50,627 nt of DNA from an uncultured Lachnospiraceae bacterium (GTDB lineage: Bacteria; Bacillota; Clostridia; Lachnospirales; Lachnospiraceae), in contig CACXEU010000066.1 of assembly GCA_902766735.1 (NCBI GenBank), positions 1-50,627 of the forward strand, read 5' to 3'. The translations under genes were made by a program, and so were the position numbers. Positions 1-9,250 of this stretch are shown piece by piece (the first letter of the stretch is position 1; the number at the start of each line of letters is the position of its first letter). Under the pieces are notes generated by a model. It was given only the letters and a program-made list of their open reading frames with translations. It was not told the origin of the DNA and made no database searches.

Positions 1-387
1 TACCCCCGAAAGGTCAAAAGAGCCGAATGGTGGGTGCAAAGGAAGAAATTTTTAAGGAGAAAGTTACCCCCGAAAGGTCAAAAGAGCTGAATGGTGGGTG
101 CAAAGGAAGAAATTTTTAAGGGAAAAGTTACCCCCGAAAAATCAAAAGAGCTGAATAGTGGGTGCAAAGGAAGAAATTTTTAGGGAGAAAGTTACCCCCG
201 AAAGGTCAAAAGAGCCGAATGGTGGGTGCAAAGGAAGAAATTTTTAAGGAAAAAGTTACCCCCGAAAAATCAAAAGAGCTGAATGGTGGGTGCAAAGGAA
301 GAAATTTTTAGGGAGAAAGTTACCCCCGAAAAAATAAAAGTAGCCCTAAGGGTGTAAAAAGTGTAAAGAGTTAAGGGAGAAATTGAA
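1..387. repeat. 64-bp tandem repeat array upstream of ATP-grasp gene
   Basis: The start motif tacccccgaaa recurs at 1, 65, 129, 193, 257 and 321, an exact 64-bp period. Five units are nearly complete. The sixth diverges after about 20 bases and runs into the leader of the gene at 388. Units differ at a few sites: ggtc or aatc after the start motif, gagccg or gagctg in the middle, and taaggag, tagggag, taaggga or taaggaa near the end. Units 1 and 4 resemble each other, as do units 3 and 5. Most units end in a purine-rich Shine-Dalgarno-like stretch similar to the real one at 373-379. 64 is not a multiple of three and stops occur, so this is not coding. The array may extend beyond the left edge. 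There is no gene in 1-387. Confidence 0.95.
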
Positions 388-1266
388 ATGAAGCAGGGAT
401 GGATTATCGTAAATGGATACTTACAAAGTGAAAAATTTGAAGAAATATATCATTGGTTGATTGATGCGGCAGCAAAGCAGGGGATGGCCCTTCAGAAATT
501 GACCAACGATCAGCTTACATCAATTCTTCCTATTAACAGTGGAAAAACAGACTGGCGTGTGAAACCGGATTTCATATTGTTCTGGGATAAGGATGTGCGA
601 TTGGCACAGATGTTGGAGCAGGAAGGATTTCCGGTATTAAATAGTGCGGCAGCAATCGAAACTTGTGATGATAAGGCGTTGACCTATATCAGATTAAAAA
701 ATACAGATATAAAAATGCCTAAAACATATATTGCGCCAATGACATTTTTAAAGGAATATCCGGATTATGCATTTTTAATGCAGGTTGAAAGCAGTTTGGG
801 ATATCCAATGGTAATCAAGGAAAGCAAAGGTTCTTTTGGGGAACAGGTTTATCTGGTTCAGAATCATGAGGAGGCTGTGAAAAAGATTCAGGAGATTGGG
901 CATCATGAATTTATTATGCAGGAATATATAGAAGCTTCAAAAGGAAGAGATATCAGAATTAACGTGGTAGGTAATCAGGTTGTGACTGCAATGGAACGAA
1001 TGAATTCCAATGACTTTCGAGCCAATATTACCAATGGAGGAAAAATGAAGCCCTATACACCGACGGAGGATGAAGCCGCTTTGGCAGTTAAGGTATGTGA
1101 GTATCTGGGGCTGGACTTCGCAGGGGTAGACATCCTTTTTGGAGAAAAACATGAGCCAATCCTTTGCGAAGTGAATTCCAATGCACATTTTAAAAACATT
1201 TATGATTGTACCGGAGTCAATGTGGCTGATGCCATTATGAGTTACATCGCTTCAAAATCTCTTTAA
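388..1266 (+). CDS. RimK-like ATP-grasp ligase
   Basis: This 292-residue cytoplasmic protein has an ATP-grasp fold of the RimK/LysX type. These enzymes use ATP to form an acyl phosphate and join a carboxylate to an amine. Visible features are the pre-ATP-grasp part (FILFWDKD, residues 62-69), the small subdomain with the ATP-binding lysine and glycine loop (IKESKGSFGEQVYLV, 143-157), the hinge IMQEYIE (176-182), GRDIRINVVG (186-195), and the metal-binding EVNSNAHF segment (261-268). The start follows the Shine-Dalgarno sequence aagggag at 373-379. The substrate cannot be read from sequence. Surface-polymer genes follow from 2193, so a wall-related amino-acid ligase is possible. Its 3' end overlaps the convergent gene, also an ATP-grasp, by 32 bp. 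Upstream is the 64-bp repeat array. Confidence 0.85.
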   Translation: MKQGWIIVNGYLQSEKFEEIYHWLIDAAAKQGMALQKLTNDQLTSILPINSGKTDWRVKPDFILFWDKDVRLAQMLEQEGFPVLNSAAAIETCDDKALTYIRLKNTDIKMPKTYIAPMTFLKEYPDYAFLMQVESSLGYPMVIKESKGSFGEQVYLVQNHEEAVKKIQEIGHHEFIMQEYIEASKGRDIRINVVGNQVVTAMERMNSNDFRANITNGGKMKPYTPTEDEAALAVKVCEYLGLDFAGVDILFGEKHEPILCEVNSNAHFKNIYDCTGVNVADAIMSYIASKSL

Positions 1267-2056
1267 CAAGATAATCAACATACTGGTCGGCTATATCAAT
1301 GTCCGACACTTCATATAACATGCGGGCGCCAACGGCGTCCTCTATTTCGTTAAAGACCGCTTTGCCGTCGTGGAAGATGAAGTCAATACCGGCATAATCC
1401 ATAGGGAGTACACGCAGGATGGCATCGACGAATCCACGTTCATAGTCGTTTAATTCATATAAGGAAACATTTCCTCCGAGGCTGTAATTACTCTTAAAAC
1501 TGTTTAGGGACGTGCGAAGAACTGCGGCAACTACTTCATTTCCTAAGATGTAAACGCGAACGTCTTTTCCGGGATTGTTGGAACATTTCTGAATCAGATA
1601 TGGTTTTCCGGCTAGTAACTTTTGGGCACGGAGTTCATCGGAGGCATTGGATGCAAGGAAAACTTCGCTGCCGCCATGTCCGCTGCAACTTTTGAAAACC
1701 ACCGGATAAGAAAATTCTCCACTGACATAATCGGTACTGCTTTTGGCATCCATGAAAGGGACAATATTTTCCAGAAATTGATAACAGGAAAGCTTATCAT
1801 TTGCCACTTTTGTTAATAACCCGGAATTAAAAACCGGAATGTCCTGTTCTTCAAAGAAAAAAGAAATATCGTAGAAGCGGCTTCGATTTATGACAAAATT
1901 CGGCAATGGATTATTCTCAAGCTTTTCCAAGGATATCTTTTCATAAATCAATGTTTCCAGTTTCATCCCGTGCTGATGAAAACCGCTTTCCAGCTTTTGG
2001 ATGAAAAACTGATTTTTTTCTATATCTTCTTTTGAGTAAATTAAATAACCTAACAT
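1235..2056 (-). CDS. RimK-like ATP-grasp ligase, second copy, convergent
   Basis: This 273-residue protein is a second, diverged ATP-grasp ligase. The glycine-rich ATP loop is VVFKSCSGHGGSEVFL (119-134), the hinge is YLIQK (153-157), GKDVRVYILG is at 163-172, YAGIDFIF at 221-228, and the metal-binding strand is NEIEDAVGARML (236-247). The last motif differs from its neighbour (EVNSNAHF), so the two probably do not share a substrate. The start has an aaagga Shine-Dalgarno eight bases upstream on the minus strand. An extended -10 (TGCTATGAT on the minus strand, 2092-2100) lies about 40 bp upstream. The gene converges on the other ATP-grasp gene with overlapping 3' ends and no terminator between them. 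The reaction is unknown; RimK-type ligation is inferred from the fold. Confidence 0.8.
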   Translation of the reverse strand: MLGYLIYSKEDIEKNQFFIQKLESGFHQHGMKLETLIYEKISLEKLENNPLPNFVINRSRFYDISFFFEEQDIPVFNSGLLTKVANDKLSCYQFLENIVPFMDAKSSTDYVSGEFSYPVVFKSCSGHGGSEVFLASNASDELRAQKLLAGKPYLIQKCSNNPGKDVRVYILGNEVVAAVLRTSLNSFKSNYSLGGNVSLYELNDYERGFVDAILRVLPMDYAGIDFIFHDGKAVFNEIEDAVGARMLYEVSDIDIADQYVDYLVKEILKRCNS

Positions 2057-2122
2057 GTCTTTAATCCTTTCGAAACGTGTTTCTTCCTATTATCATAGCA
2101 CAAATCAATTGAAAAGATAGGA

Positions 2123-2151
2123 TTGATAGTGAAAATGTGCTATACTATACT
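2123..2151 (+). promoter_or_regulatory. sigma-A-like promoter for the polymer gene run
   Basis: TTGATA (2123-2128), 17-bp spacer, TATACT (2146-2151). A start near 2158 gives a leader of about 35 nt before the GT2 gene at 2193. It is the only clear promoter before the genes 2193-9179. Confidence 0.7.
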
Positions 2152-2192
2152 TTGTATGTCATTTTTTATGATGTTCAGAAAGGGAGAGCAAA

Positions 2193-3563
2193 ATGTTTCA
2201 TATTATCATGCCCGTGTATAATGCACAGGAATTTTTAAAGGATGCAATTGAAAGCATTACAGAACAGTCATTATCCTTTGAAGAAAATGTAATATTACAT
2301 TTAATTGATGATGCAAGTAAAGACGAGTCATTATCAATCTGCAAAGAGTATGAGGAAAAATATCCGAAGAACATTGTGGTAACACACTTTGAGGAAAACA
2401 AAGGAGTATCTGCGGTTCGAAATTTTGGGTTGAAGCAAAGTCGAAAGGACCGGAAGGGAATCGTGGGTTTTGTGGATTCCGATGATTGTCTGGAAACCCA
2501 TGCGTTAGAAAAGGTGGATGTGTTTTTTAAGCAGCATAAAGAAATCCAAATGGCATGTATGGAAATTGAATTCTTTGGTGCCAGAGAAGGGGCTCATAAA
2601 TCCAATTGGAGATTTGAGGAAAGAGAAGTGGTGAATATTGCAGACGACTATAACTTTCCACAATATTATATTGGAGGTGTTTTTCTCAAAGGAAAGGCAG
2701 CGAAAAAGCTGAAGTTCGACGAAACAATGAATTTCTGGGAAGATGCGTTTGCAATTAATCAGGTCCTTTTAAAAATAAAAAAATATGGCTTGGTAAAGGG
2801 AGCAGTTTATTATTACAGACAGACCAATGCAGGAACATCTCTGGTCGATCAGTCTTGGAAAAATAAGAATCGTTACACCACATTGCTGGAACAGGGGTAC
2901 CAGAGACTCATGAATAAGAGTAAGGATTGGAGAGGAAGAATACATCCCTATATCCAATATGTAGTAGCTTATCATCTTCGACTGTTTTTCCTGGAACAGA
3001 ATCGTGATGTTGTAATGGAGATGGTTCCGGAGCAGAAAATACCGGAATTCAAGAAAAAATTGGGAGACATTTTAAAACAAATCAATTATCGAATGATTGC
3101 AGAGTTAAATACCTCCATGCCGGTGATTGAAGAACTGTTGTCATTAAAGTACGATAAGCAAATCTGGGCAAAACGAACCTATCAGGATGGAGATTTGATA
3201 TTCTCCTTTGGTGATGTGGAGCTGGCAAGGCTTTCAGAGAGAAATGTGAGAATTATTGGAAAGGCAGAAAAGCCGGAGTATGAAGGAATGATTCGAGGTC
3301 GTTTTACTTCCCCGTTATATGCAATGCGAGAAAATGATTACATTTATGCAATCATTGACGGCGAACGGATTCAGACGGTGAAGCATCCGTGTAAAAAGAG
3401 AATTGACATTCTGGATGTGCGTAGAAGAAACTATAAGCATGCAGGATTTGCCTTAAAAGTACCGAAGGACTTTAAGACCATTCAGTTTGGGGTACACACA
3501 GAGTATGGAGACGTATTATTAAAGGGTGAAATTATTGACGAAGAATTGTTGAGAGGCAATTAG
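2193..3563 (+). CDS. GT2 glycosyltransferase with C-terminal beta domain
   Basis: The 456-residue protein begins with a GT-A family 2 domain: MPVYNAQEFL near residue 6, then LIDDASKD, the nucleotide-sugar/metal motif VDSDD (94-98), and a catalytic-region ED pair (183-184, FWEDAF). A helical segment follows. The last ~120 residues look like a beta-rich immunoglobulin-like domain of the sort found in teichoic-acid glycosyltransferases such as TarS. It has no membrane segments, so it would act at the cytoplasmic face. The start has aaagggaga upstream. It is first in a tight run with the DHHW gene (18 nt gap). The donor and acceptor are unknown. It probably adds a sugar to the surface polymer made by this locus. 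Confidence 0.85.
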   Translation: MFHIIMPVYNAQEFLKDAIESITEQSLSFEENVILHLIDDASKDESLSICKEYEEKYPKNIVVTHFEENKGVSAVRNFGLKQSRKDRKGIVGFVDSDDCLETHALEKVDVFFKQHKEIQMACMEIEFFGAREGAHKSNWRFEEREVVNIADDYNFPQYYIGGVFLKGKAAKKLKFDETMNFWEDAFAINQVLLKIKKYGLVKGAVYYYRQTNAGTSLVDQSWKNKNRYTTLLEQGYQRLMNKSKDWRGRIHPYIQYVVAYHLRLFFLEQNRDVVMEMVPEQKIPEFKKKLGDILKQINYRMIAELNTSMPVIEELLSLKYDKQIWAKRTYQDGDLIFSFGDVELARLSERNVRIIGKAEKPEYEGMIRGRFTSPLYAMRENDYIYAIIDGERIQTVKHPCKKRIDILDVRRRNYKHAGFALKVPKDFKTIQFGVHTEYGDVLLKGEIIDEELLRGN

Positions 3564-3581
3564 AAATAGAAGGGATAAGAG

Positions 3582-4733
3582 ATGAGTAATCATATTAAGA
3601 AAATATTTGTGTTTAGCTTTTTCTGTTTCATTGCAGTCATTGGATTTTTAACATTGGATAATGAAACAAAAAAGAGCGAGGTGGAGGGCAGAAGACTAAT
3701 GACCTTTCCCAAACTGGATTATCAGAAGTTTTCTGACAGCCGGTATATGCAGAATATTGGCGATGCATTCTCTGACCAATTGCAATATCGTACTTCCATG
3801 ATTGAAAAATACTTTGACATTACCACAAATGTATTGAAAATTGGATATCAGGGTACAACAGTAATAGGAAAAGAGGATTATTTGTTTTCTGAACCGGAGG
3901 TAATTACCGGGGAAGAAGAGTATGATAAGGAAATCAGGAAAATTGCAAAGCTAATCAATAAGGAAGCAAAGAAGGTTACGGACAGTGGTAGCAAATTTAT
4001 CTATATTCATTATCCAAGAAAAGACATACTGATGGAAAGATATCTTCCTTCTTTTTACATTTCCGGAAAAGAGCGTTATGAAAAATCGCTTAAGATATTG
4101 AAAGAGAACCTTTCAGAGGATGTGATTTTTATTGATGCATTGGAATTGTTTGAAGAGACCGGTTCCGAAGAATATTTTTATAAAACAGATCATCATGTAA
4201 ACATCGAGGGCCAGGAAATTATTTATAAGACAGTGACAAACCTGATGAAGGAACAGTTCCCGAAGATGGATGTGAAATTATTGGATTCTTATAAGATTAA
4301 GAAGACAGATATTGTCGGTTCTTTTGACCGAAACATAGGAAATGCCATTGAATCCGGAAAAGAAAATCTGGCAATTAAGCCAAAGGGCTGGAAGGTGAAA
4401 TATAAGAGGAACAGTAAAGCAAAGATTTGGGGAAAAGGTGATACATACGCCAAATGCTTCATGGGTGGTGATTATGCATTTACCGAAGTTACAACAAAAA
4501 ATAAGAACAATCCGGATGTTTTGATTTGTGGAAGTTCTTTCACGAATTCATTGGAATCCCTGATGGTACCAAGCGCAAGAAAAATGATCTCCCTGGATTT
4601 TAGATATAATAAGCAGAAGAGAACTATGGCTGATTTCGTGGAGGAATATCAACCGGATTACACGATTTTTATCCCGTGCCAGTCAGATAAGTCGTTTTCA
4701 TATGAGACCACAAAACTTCATTTAGGATTGTAG
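3582..4733 (+). CDS. DHHW-type SGNH acyltransferase partner (AlgJ/AlgX-like)
   Basis: This 383-residue protein has an N-terminal membrane anchor (about 8-26) and an extracytoplasmic SGNH-like domain. Two motifs are diagnostic: TDHHVNIEG (202-210), a variant of the DHHW signature with valine in the tryptophan position, and CGSSFTNS (316-323), which carries the probable nucleophilic serine. Proteins of this class work with an MBOAT membrane acyltransferase to O-acetylate extracellular polysaccharides, as AlgJ/AlgX do with AlgI. The MBOAT gene is in the same run at 9251. The role here, O-acylating the exported polymer outside the membrane, is inferred from that pairing. Confidence 0.8.
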   Translation: MSNHIKKIFVFSFFCFIAVIGFLTLDNETKKSEVEGRRLMTFPKLDYQKFSDSRYMQNIGDAFSDQLQYRTSMIEKYFDITTNVLKIGYQGTTVIGKEDYLFSEPEVITGEEEYDKEIRKIAKLINKEAKKVTDSGSKFIYIHYPRKDILMERYLPSFYISGKERYEKSLKILKENLSEDVIFIDALELFEETGSEEYFYKTDHHVNIEGQEIIYKTVTNLMKEQFPKMDVKLLDSYKIKKTDIVGSFDRNIGNAIESGKENLAIKPKGWKVKYKRNSKAKIWGKGDTYAKCFMGGDYAFTEVTTKNKNNPDVLICGSSFTNSLESLMVPSARKMISLDFRYNKQKRTMADFVEEYQPDYTIFIPCQSDKSFSYETTKLHLGL

Positions 4734-4744
4734 GAGGAGAAGAA

Positions 4745-7420
4745 ATGAGCCAACAGTATAAATTTTCCATAGTTATGGCAATCTATAATATGGAAGATTA
4801 TCTTGAGAATACAATACAATGTCTGATAAACCAAACAATTGGCTTTAAGAAAAATGTTCAGTTGGTTATGGTAAATGACGGAAGTGCAGATTCCAGTCAT
4901 GAAATATGCGAGAAATATAAAAACCGGTATCCGGATAATATTATTTACATTAATAAAGAAAATGGTGGTGTAAGCTCTGCAAGAAATGCAGGGCTTGAAG
5001 TGGTTACAGGAGAATATGTAAACTTTCTGGATGCAGATGATGCGTTAACAGAGGAAACATTGGAAAATGTCTATAATTTTTTTAAGAAACATCATGATGA
5101 AGTTGATCTTGTTTCAGTACCATTGGTTTATTTTGAAGCAAAAGAAGGAAATCATCTGTTAAATTACAAATTTAAGGAAACGCGTGTTATTGACATTATG
5201 AAGGAACCGGATTGTTTTCAGATGTCTATTAGCAGTTCTTTTGTAAAGAGGGAAGAAATGGTAAAGTATCGTTTTAATCCGAACCTTAAGTATGGAGAAG
5301 ATGCTGAGCTGGTAAACAAGATTATTTTAAATTGTGGAAAATATGGCGTAGTGAAGGAAGCGGCTTATCTATATCGTTTCCGTGCATCAGACAGTTCAGC
5401 TATGCAACGGGCAAAAAAGAGTAAAGCGCAATATCTGGATGTATTAAAATACCTTCATCTGGAATTAATTGATGTCTGCAAGAAGAAATATGGCGAAGTG
5501 ATTCCATATCTTCAGCAGGTAATCATGTACGAAACAGTGTGGAAAATCATCATTCGAAAAGTTGGCGAGGACACATTGACTGATGAGGAAAAGAAGGAGT
5601 TTCTGGAAATCTATAAGAATATCATTCAGAATGTAGATGACACTGTAATCTATGGAAACACACATGTCACAATCAATTACATCCTATATATTTTGAGCCT
5701 GAAATATGGGAAAACCTATAAGGAATTAGCTACAAAGATAGAAACAATGGATGACATTATTTATGCATATGACCACTATATGCTATGCAATGTATCCAAG
5801 GCACGTGTATTCCTTGATATATGTGAGGTGCATCAGGATGAATTGGAACTGGAAGGAAAATATCAGATTCCAAATATTCCGGATCAAGTGGATTTATATA
5901 TGGAAGACAGGTGTTATAAAAACGGTAAGGCGACAACTACTGTTACAAAGCTGGAAAGAATTAACCGAAATTACAATAATGTTTATTCATTAAGTACAAT
6001 GATTAATCAGTCTTATACCTTTATTCATAAACAAAAGATTGAAAAGGGAAGTCGTCATAAGTTCAATGTTTATGTTATTTGTGACGGCAAGAAGATGTAT
6101 CTGAATATAGAAGCGTCTGGTGAATCTCACCTGGCAAGTAAATGTAAAACAATGTTTTCCGTAATGGACGACAGACTTATTTATATAGTTGAAGGAGGAT
6201 TACGAATTGAGGACGCGACAGTAGAAAAAATGCAGTTGTTAAACAGAGATGTGATGGAAGAAATATACTCCATAGCAAGTGCAGAAGAGTCCGCATTAAT
6301 TGGTAAACTCAGAAAGCAATATATTGATAATTACGAAAAAGATAAGAATCGAAAAATATGGTTAATATCAGATCGAATCAATCGTGCGGATGATAATGGA
6401 GAACACCTGTATAAATATTGTAAGGACATTGACGATGGTGTTGAAAAATATTTTGTTATTTCAGCAGATTGTTCTGATTATGAAAGGGTAAAGAAATTTA
6501 GCAATGTGATTGAGTATGGAAGTATGAAACATTACTACTATACATTAATTGCCAGTGAAGTAATTTCATCTCATGCAGATGAAAGCGTATATAAGCCATT
6601 TGTGGATATTGCCTATGGACTTGTAGGTTTTAATACGGCCAAGAGAGTATTTCTTCAGCATGGAATTACAAAGGATGATATGTCCGGTTGGTTAAAGAGA
6701 AAGAGCAAAAATATTGCGGCATTTATAACAGCTGTTCGACCGGAATATGAATCTATAATCAATGAAGATTATGGATATTTGGGCGGACAGGTATATCTTA
6801 CCGGATTTGCCAGATATGACAATTTAAGCAGTAATCCTAAGAAGCATATTTTATATGTTCCAACCTGGGAATCAAATTTAACTTATCTTGTCAATGGAAA
6901 AACGGCATATAATGAAAAATATAAGGAATCCAATCAGTTCAAGAAGATTAATTCCTTATTGAATAATCCGGATTTGTTAGATTGTTTGAAAAAAAATGGT
7001 TATACACTGATGTTTAGACCGCACCCGAATATGATGATTCAAATTGAGGATTTTGATATTCAACCGGGGGTGGAAATTGTAGATGAAAACTTATCCTATC
7101 AGGAGATGATGAAGGAAGGGGCACTTTTGATTACAGACTATTCTTCCGTTCAATATGATTTTGCATATATGCAGAAGCCTGTTTTGTATTATCAGTTTGC
7201 TGAATCTCATTTGGAACGTGGTTATTATAATTACGAGACTATGGGTTTCGGAGAGGTAGTTTCTGAAGAAAGAGACCTGGTGGATTTGCTACAGAAGTAC
7301 ATGGAACGGGATTGTGTAATGCCTGAAAAGTACGTGGAACGTCTAAAGTCATTCTTTGAGTTTCATGATAAAAATAACTGTGAGCGTATTTATAATGTAT
7401 TAACGCAGTTGCAGGATTAG
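4745..7420 (+). CDS. GT2 / CDP-glycerol glycerophosphotransferase fusion
   Basis: This 891-residue protein combines three parts. Residues 1-~250 are a GT2 domain with VNDGSADSS and the DxD motif FLDADDA (94-100), plus GED at 184-186. Residues ~350-500 are a beta-rich linker like the C-terminus of the GT2 gene upstream. Residues ~535-891 are a TagB/TagF-type GT-B domain with QHGITKDD (638-645), GFARYD, YVPTWES (704-710), FRPHP (757-761) and TDYSSVQYDFA (797-807). The family moves glycerol phosphate (or a related alditol phosphate) from a CDP precursor. The fusion suggests that one polypeptide makes alternating glycosidic and phosphodiester bonds. It begins after a strong aggagga site, 11 nt past the DHHW gene. 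Confidence 0.85.
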   Translation: MSQQYKFSIVMAIYNMEDYLENTIQCLINQTIGFKKNVQLVMVNDGSADSSHEICEKYKNRYPDNIIYINKENGGVSSARNAGLEVVTGEYVNFLDADDALTEETLENVYNFFKKHHDEVDLVSVPLVYFEAKEGNHLLNYKFKETRVIDIMKEPDCFQMSISSSFVKREEMVKYRFNPNLKYGEDAELVNKIILNCGKYGVVKEAAYLYRFRASDSSAMQRAKKSKAQYLDVLKYLHLELIDVCKKKYGEVIPYLQQVIMYETVWKIIIRKVGEDTLTDEEKKEFLEIYKNIIQNVDDTVIYGNTHVTINYILYILSLKYGKTYKELATKIETMDDIIYAYDHYMLCNVSKARVFLDICEVHQDELELEGKYQIPNIPDQVDLYMEDRCYKNGKATTTVTKLERINRNYNNVYSLSTMINQSYTFIHKQKIEKGSRHKFNVYVICDGKKMYLNIEASGESHLASKCKTMFSVMDDRLIYIVEGGLRIEDATVEKMQLLNRDVMEEIYSIASAEESALIGKLRKQYIDNYEKDKNRKIWLISDRINRADDNGEHLYKYCKDIDDGVEKYFVISADCSDYERVKKFSNVIEYGSMKHYYYTLIASEVISSHADESVYKPFVDIAYGLVGFNTAKRVFLQHGITKDDMSGWLKRKSKNIAAFITAVRPEYESIINEDYGYLGGQVYLTGFARYDNLSSNPKKHILYVPTWESNLTYLVNGKTAYNEKYKESNQFKKINSLLNNPDLLDCLKKNGYTLMFRPHPNMMIQIEDFDIQPGVEIVDENLSYQEMMKEGALLITDYSSVQYDFAYMQKPVLYYQFAESHLERGYYNYETMGFGEVVSEERDLVDLLQKYMERDCVMPEKYVERLKSFFEFHDKNNCERIYNVLTQLQD

Positions 7421-7430
7421 GAGGGAAACA

Positions 7431-9179
7431 ATGGACAATAGCAAAGTGTTATCTGTAATATATTCCTGCAAGGATGGAGTTATCAATTCGGACGCCTTGA
7501 AGAAAGCCGGTTTTTCAGAGGAACGCATGGAAATTCTTTGCGTTGATGAAAATCGTAGTGTGAAAGATTTAGTGGCGGAAGCGTCAAAAGCAACAGGGAT
7601 ATACATTACTTTTGTGAGAGAATCAGATCAATTGCAGAATAATTATTTTGGAATTATCGAGAAAGAACTGGAAAAAGGATATAAAATATATTCCACAATA
7701 GTGCAGAAATTAAAAGGGGAAAAGCGCTTTTTCCTGAAGATGTATGCAGATGAAGTATTTGATTATGTAGATGTAAGTAATGAATACTTAAAGGTTTTAA
7801 GTGGCTTTTTGGGAACAGTAATTCGCAGGGATGAATTACTAAAGTATATATCGGAAATGAATAATTCTTATGATGAAGCAATTGTTGTAGCAAAGCTTGT
7901 TATGGAAGATGGAAAATATGGATATATACCAACAAAATTACTTTATAAGGATCGAGGAACCGATTTCGTTGTACTTCGAAATGAAAGTAATTGCCCGGAT
8001 GATTATGAAAGCATTGTAGAAGAATTCTACGGAAAAATATTGCAACTGAAAAAAGAAGTAGATGAAAGATTTCATAATTATCTAGATACGCTGTTAACTG
8101 TGGATATCTTCTTCCGTGTAAATGGTGGAAAAGGTGTTAGTTCAGAAATCACCAGAAAGTATCTTCAGGATATTGATGCTGTTGTTGAACAAATAGCAGA
8201 TAATATTTTTTCCTTGGATAAAATAAATTTTATTTCCGCAAACAAGAGAACATATCTGCTTTTGAGATATAAAGCAAAAGGTGAAACACCAAATTATGTT
8301 TACAATACCAGAGGATTAGTCTTTTATGGAAAAAATGTGGTGTTAAGAAGAATAAATACCATTCCGGCGCAGATTTATAAAGCACAGATGGATGGGGACT
8401 ATTTATATTTGGAAGGAAAGATTGATTATAACTTATCCCTGAAAAATCTGGACCTTGTTATCAGTAGAAAAGAATTACAGGCAGATTTAAGAACACACTC
8501 CTGTCAGAAAATAGAGCGGGATGATATTGGAGAAACAATCTTTGGAGAGCATATTACAAAAACATTAATCTTCAAGGGAAAAATCCGAATGGCTGAGAAG
8601 ACGCAGATTATTCAGCTGAGTTTTAAAACAGGGGGGACAAGAATTCCTTTGAACCTTAAGGTTGTAAAGAACAGTCAGGCAGAGCGCTATTTCACCTGTA
8701 AAAAAGAATATGATAATTATATTCTGGAAAAGCAGGAGAAAAAATATATTACTTTTGTAGAAAACACAAAGGAAAACAGGGAAGAACAGATTAAAAAACA
8801 GTATGCGTTATGGGGATACATTTATGGGAAGGATAAAGTGGAAACAATCAAGTCCAATATTAAAAAATTCCAGCGTCTGTTGCCGATTCTTGGAAAAAAC
8901 AATAATCTGTTAGTGACCTGCAACGGAGAAATTTCTGCAGAAATCAGGGAGCAGCTGAAACGACAGAAGGGTGTTAAGGTTCGGGTTTGTTCAATCGATG
9001 GAAAAGAAATCGATGGATTTTCGAATATTAAATTTGGAACAAGAAAACATCGAATGGCTTATATTTTTGATAAGTATGAATTATCTTTGTTAGAGAATGA
9101 AAAAAAATATAGTGCTTTTGGCAAAGACAGACAGTTTTATGAAGGAATCAGGAGAGCAAAGCTTTATGAGCTGAAGTAA
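7431..9179 (+). CDS. Degenerate GT2-like protein with teichoic-type beta domain
   Basis: I do not recognise a named family for this 582-residue protein. The N-terminal ~230 residues follow the GT2 plan: VLSVIYSC at 6-13, ILCVDENRS at 35-43 where DDGS is usual, then ITFVRESDQ at 59-67 where a catalytic DxD should sit. The aspartate pair is missing, so glycosyl transfer is doubtful. The middle (about 290-420) resembles the beta domain between the two catalytic parts of the preceding 891-residue protein. The end (about 440-582) is lysine-rich and has no TagF motifs. It may be a pseudoenzyme partner or a very divergent transferase. It is 10 nt after its neighbour with a good gaggga site. Confidence 0.6.
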   Translation: MDNSKVLSVIYSCKDGVINSDALKKAGFSEERMEILCVDENRSVKDLVAEASKATGIYITFVRESDQLQNNYFGIIEKELEKGYKIYSTIVQKLKGEKRFFLKMYADEVFDYVDVSNEYLKVLSGFLGTVIRRDELLKYISEMNNSYDEAIVVAKLVMEDGKYGYIPTKLLYKDRGTDFVVLRNESNCPDDYESIVEEFYGKILQLKKEVDERFHNYLDTLLTVDIFFRVNGGKGVSSEITRKYLQDIDAVVEQIADNIFSLDKINFISANKRTYLLLRYKAKGETPNYVYNTRGLVFYGKNVVLRRINTIPAQIYKAQMDGDYLYLEGKIDYNLSLKNLDLVISRKELQADLRTHSCQKIERDDIGETIFGEHITKTLIFKGKIRMAEKTQIIQLSFKTGGTRIPLNLKVVKNSQAERYFTCKKEYDNYILEKQEKKYITFVENTKENREEQIKKQYALWGYIYGKDKVETIKSNIKKFQRLLPILGKNNNLLVTCNGEISAEIREQLKRQKGVKVRVCSIDGKEIDGFSNIKFGTRKHRMAYIFDKYELSLLENEKKYSAFGKDRQFYEGIRRAKLYELK

Positions 9180-9191
9180 GCGGTCTGTTGG

Positions 9192-9220
9192 TTGAAGGCA
9201 AAATAAAAGTATGGTACAAT
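9192..9220 (+). promoter_or_regulatory. Promoter before the MBOAT gene
   Basis: TTGAAG (9192-9197), 17-bp spacer, TACAAT (9215-9220) preceded by TGG (extended -10). It lies downstream of the previous stop and upstream of the chosen ATG at 9251. Its position supports the later start codon over the TTG at 9188. Confidence 0.65.
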
Positions 9221-9250
9221 GGAGGAAAATTTTGCAGGGAGTTATGCATT

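Noticed and set aside
1..320. Short reading frames crossing the 64-bp repeats
   Set aside because: The period is not a multiple of three, frames last about 30 codons and end in repeat-internal stops.
1..387. CRISPR array
   Set aside because: The repeats are directly tandem with a fixed 64-bp period and no variable spacers, and no cas genes are present.
1612..1816. Overlapping frames on both strands inside the minus ATP-grasp gene
   Set aside because: They are shadows in other frames of a gene with intact family motifs.
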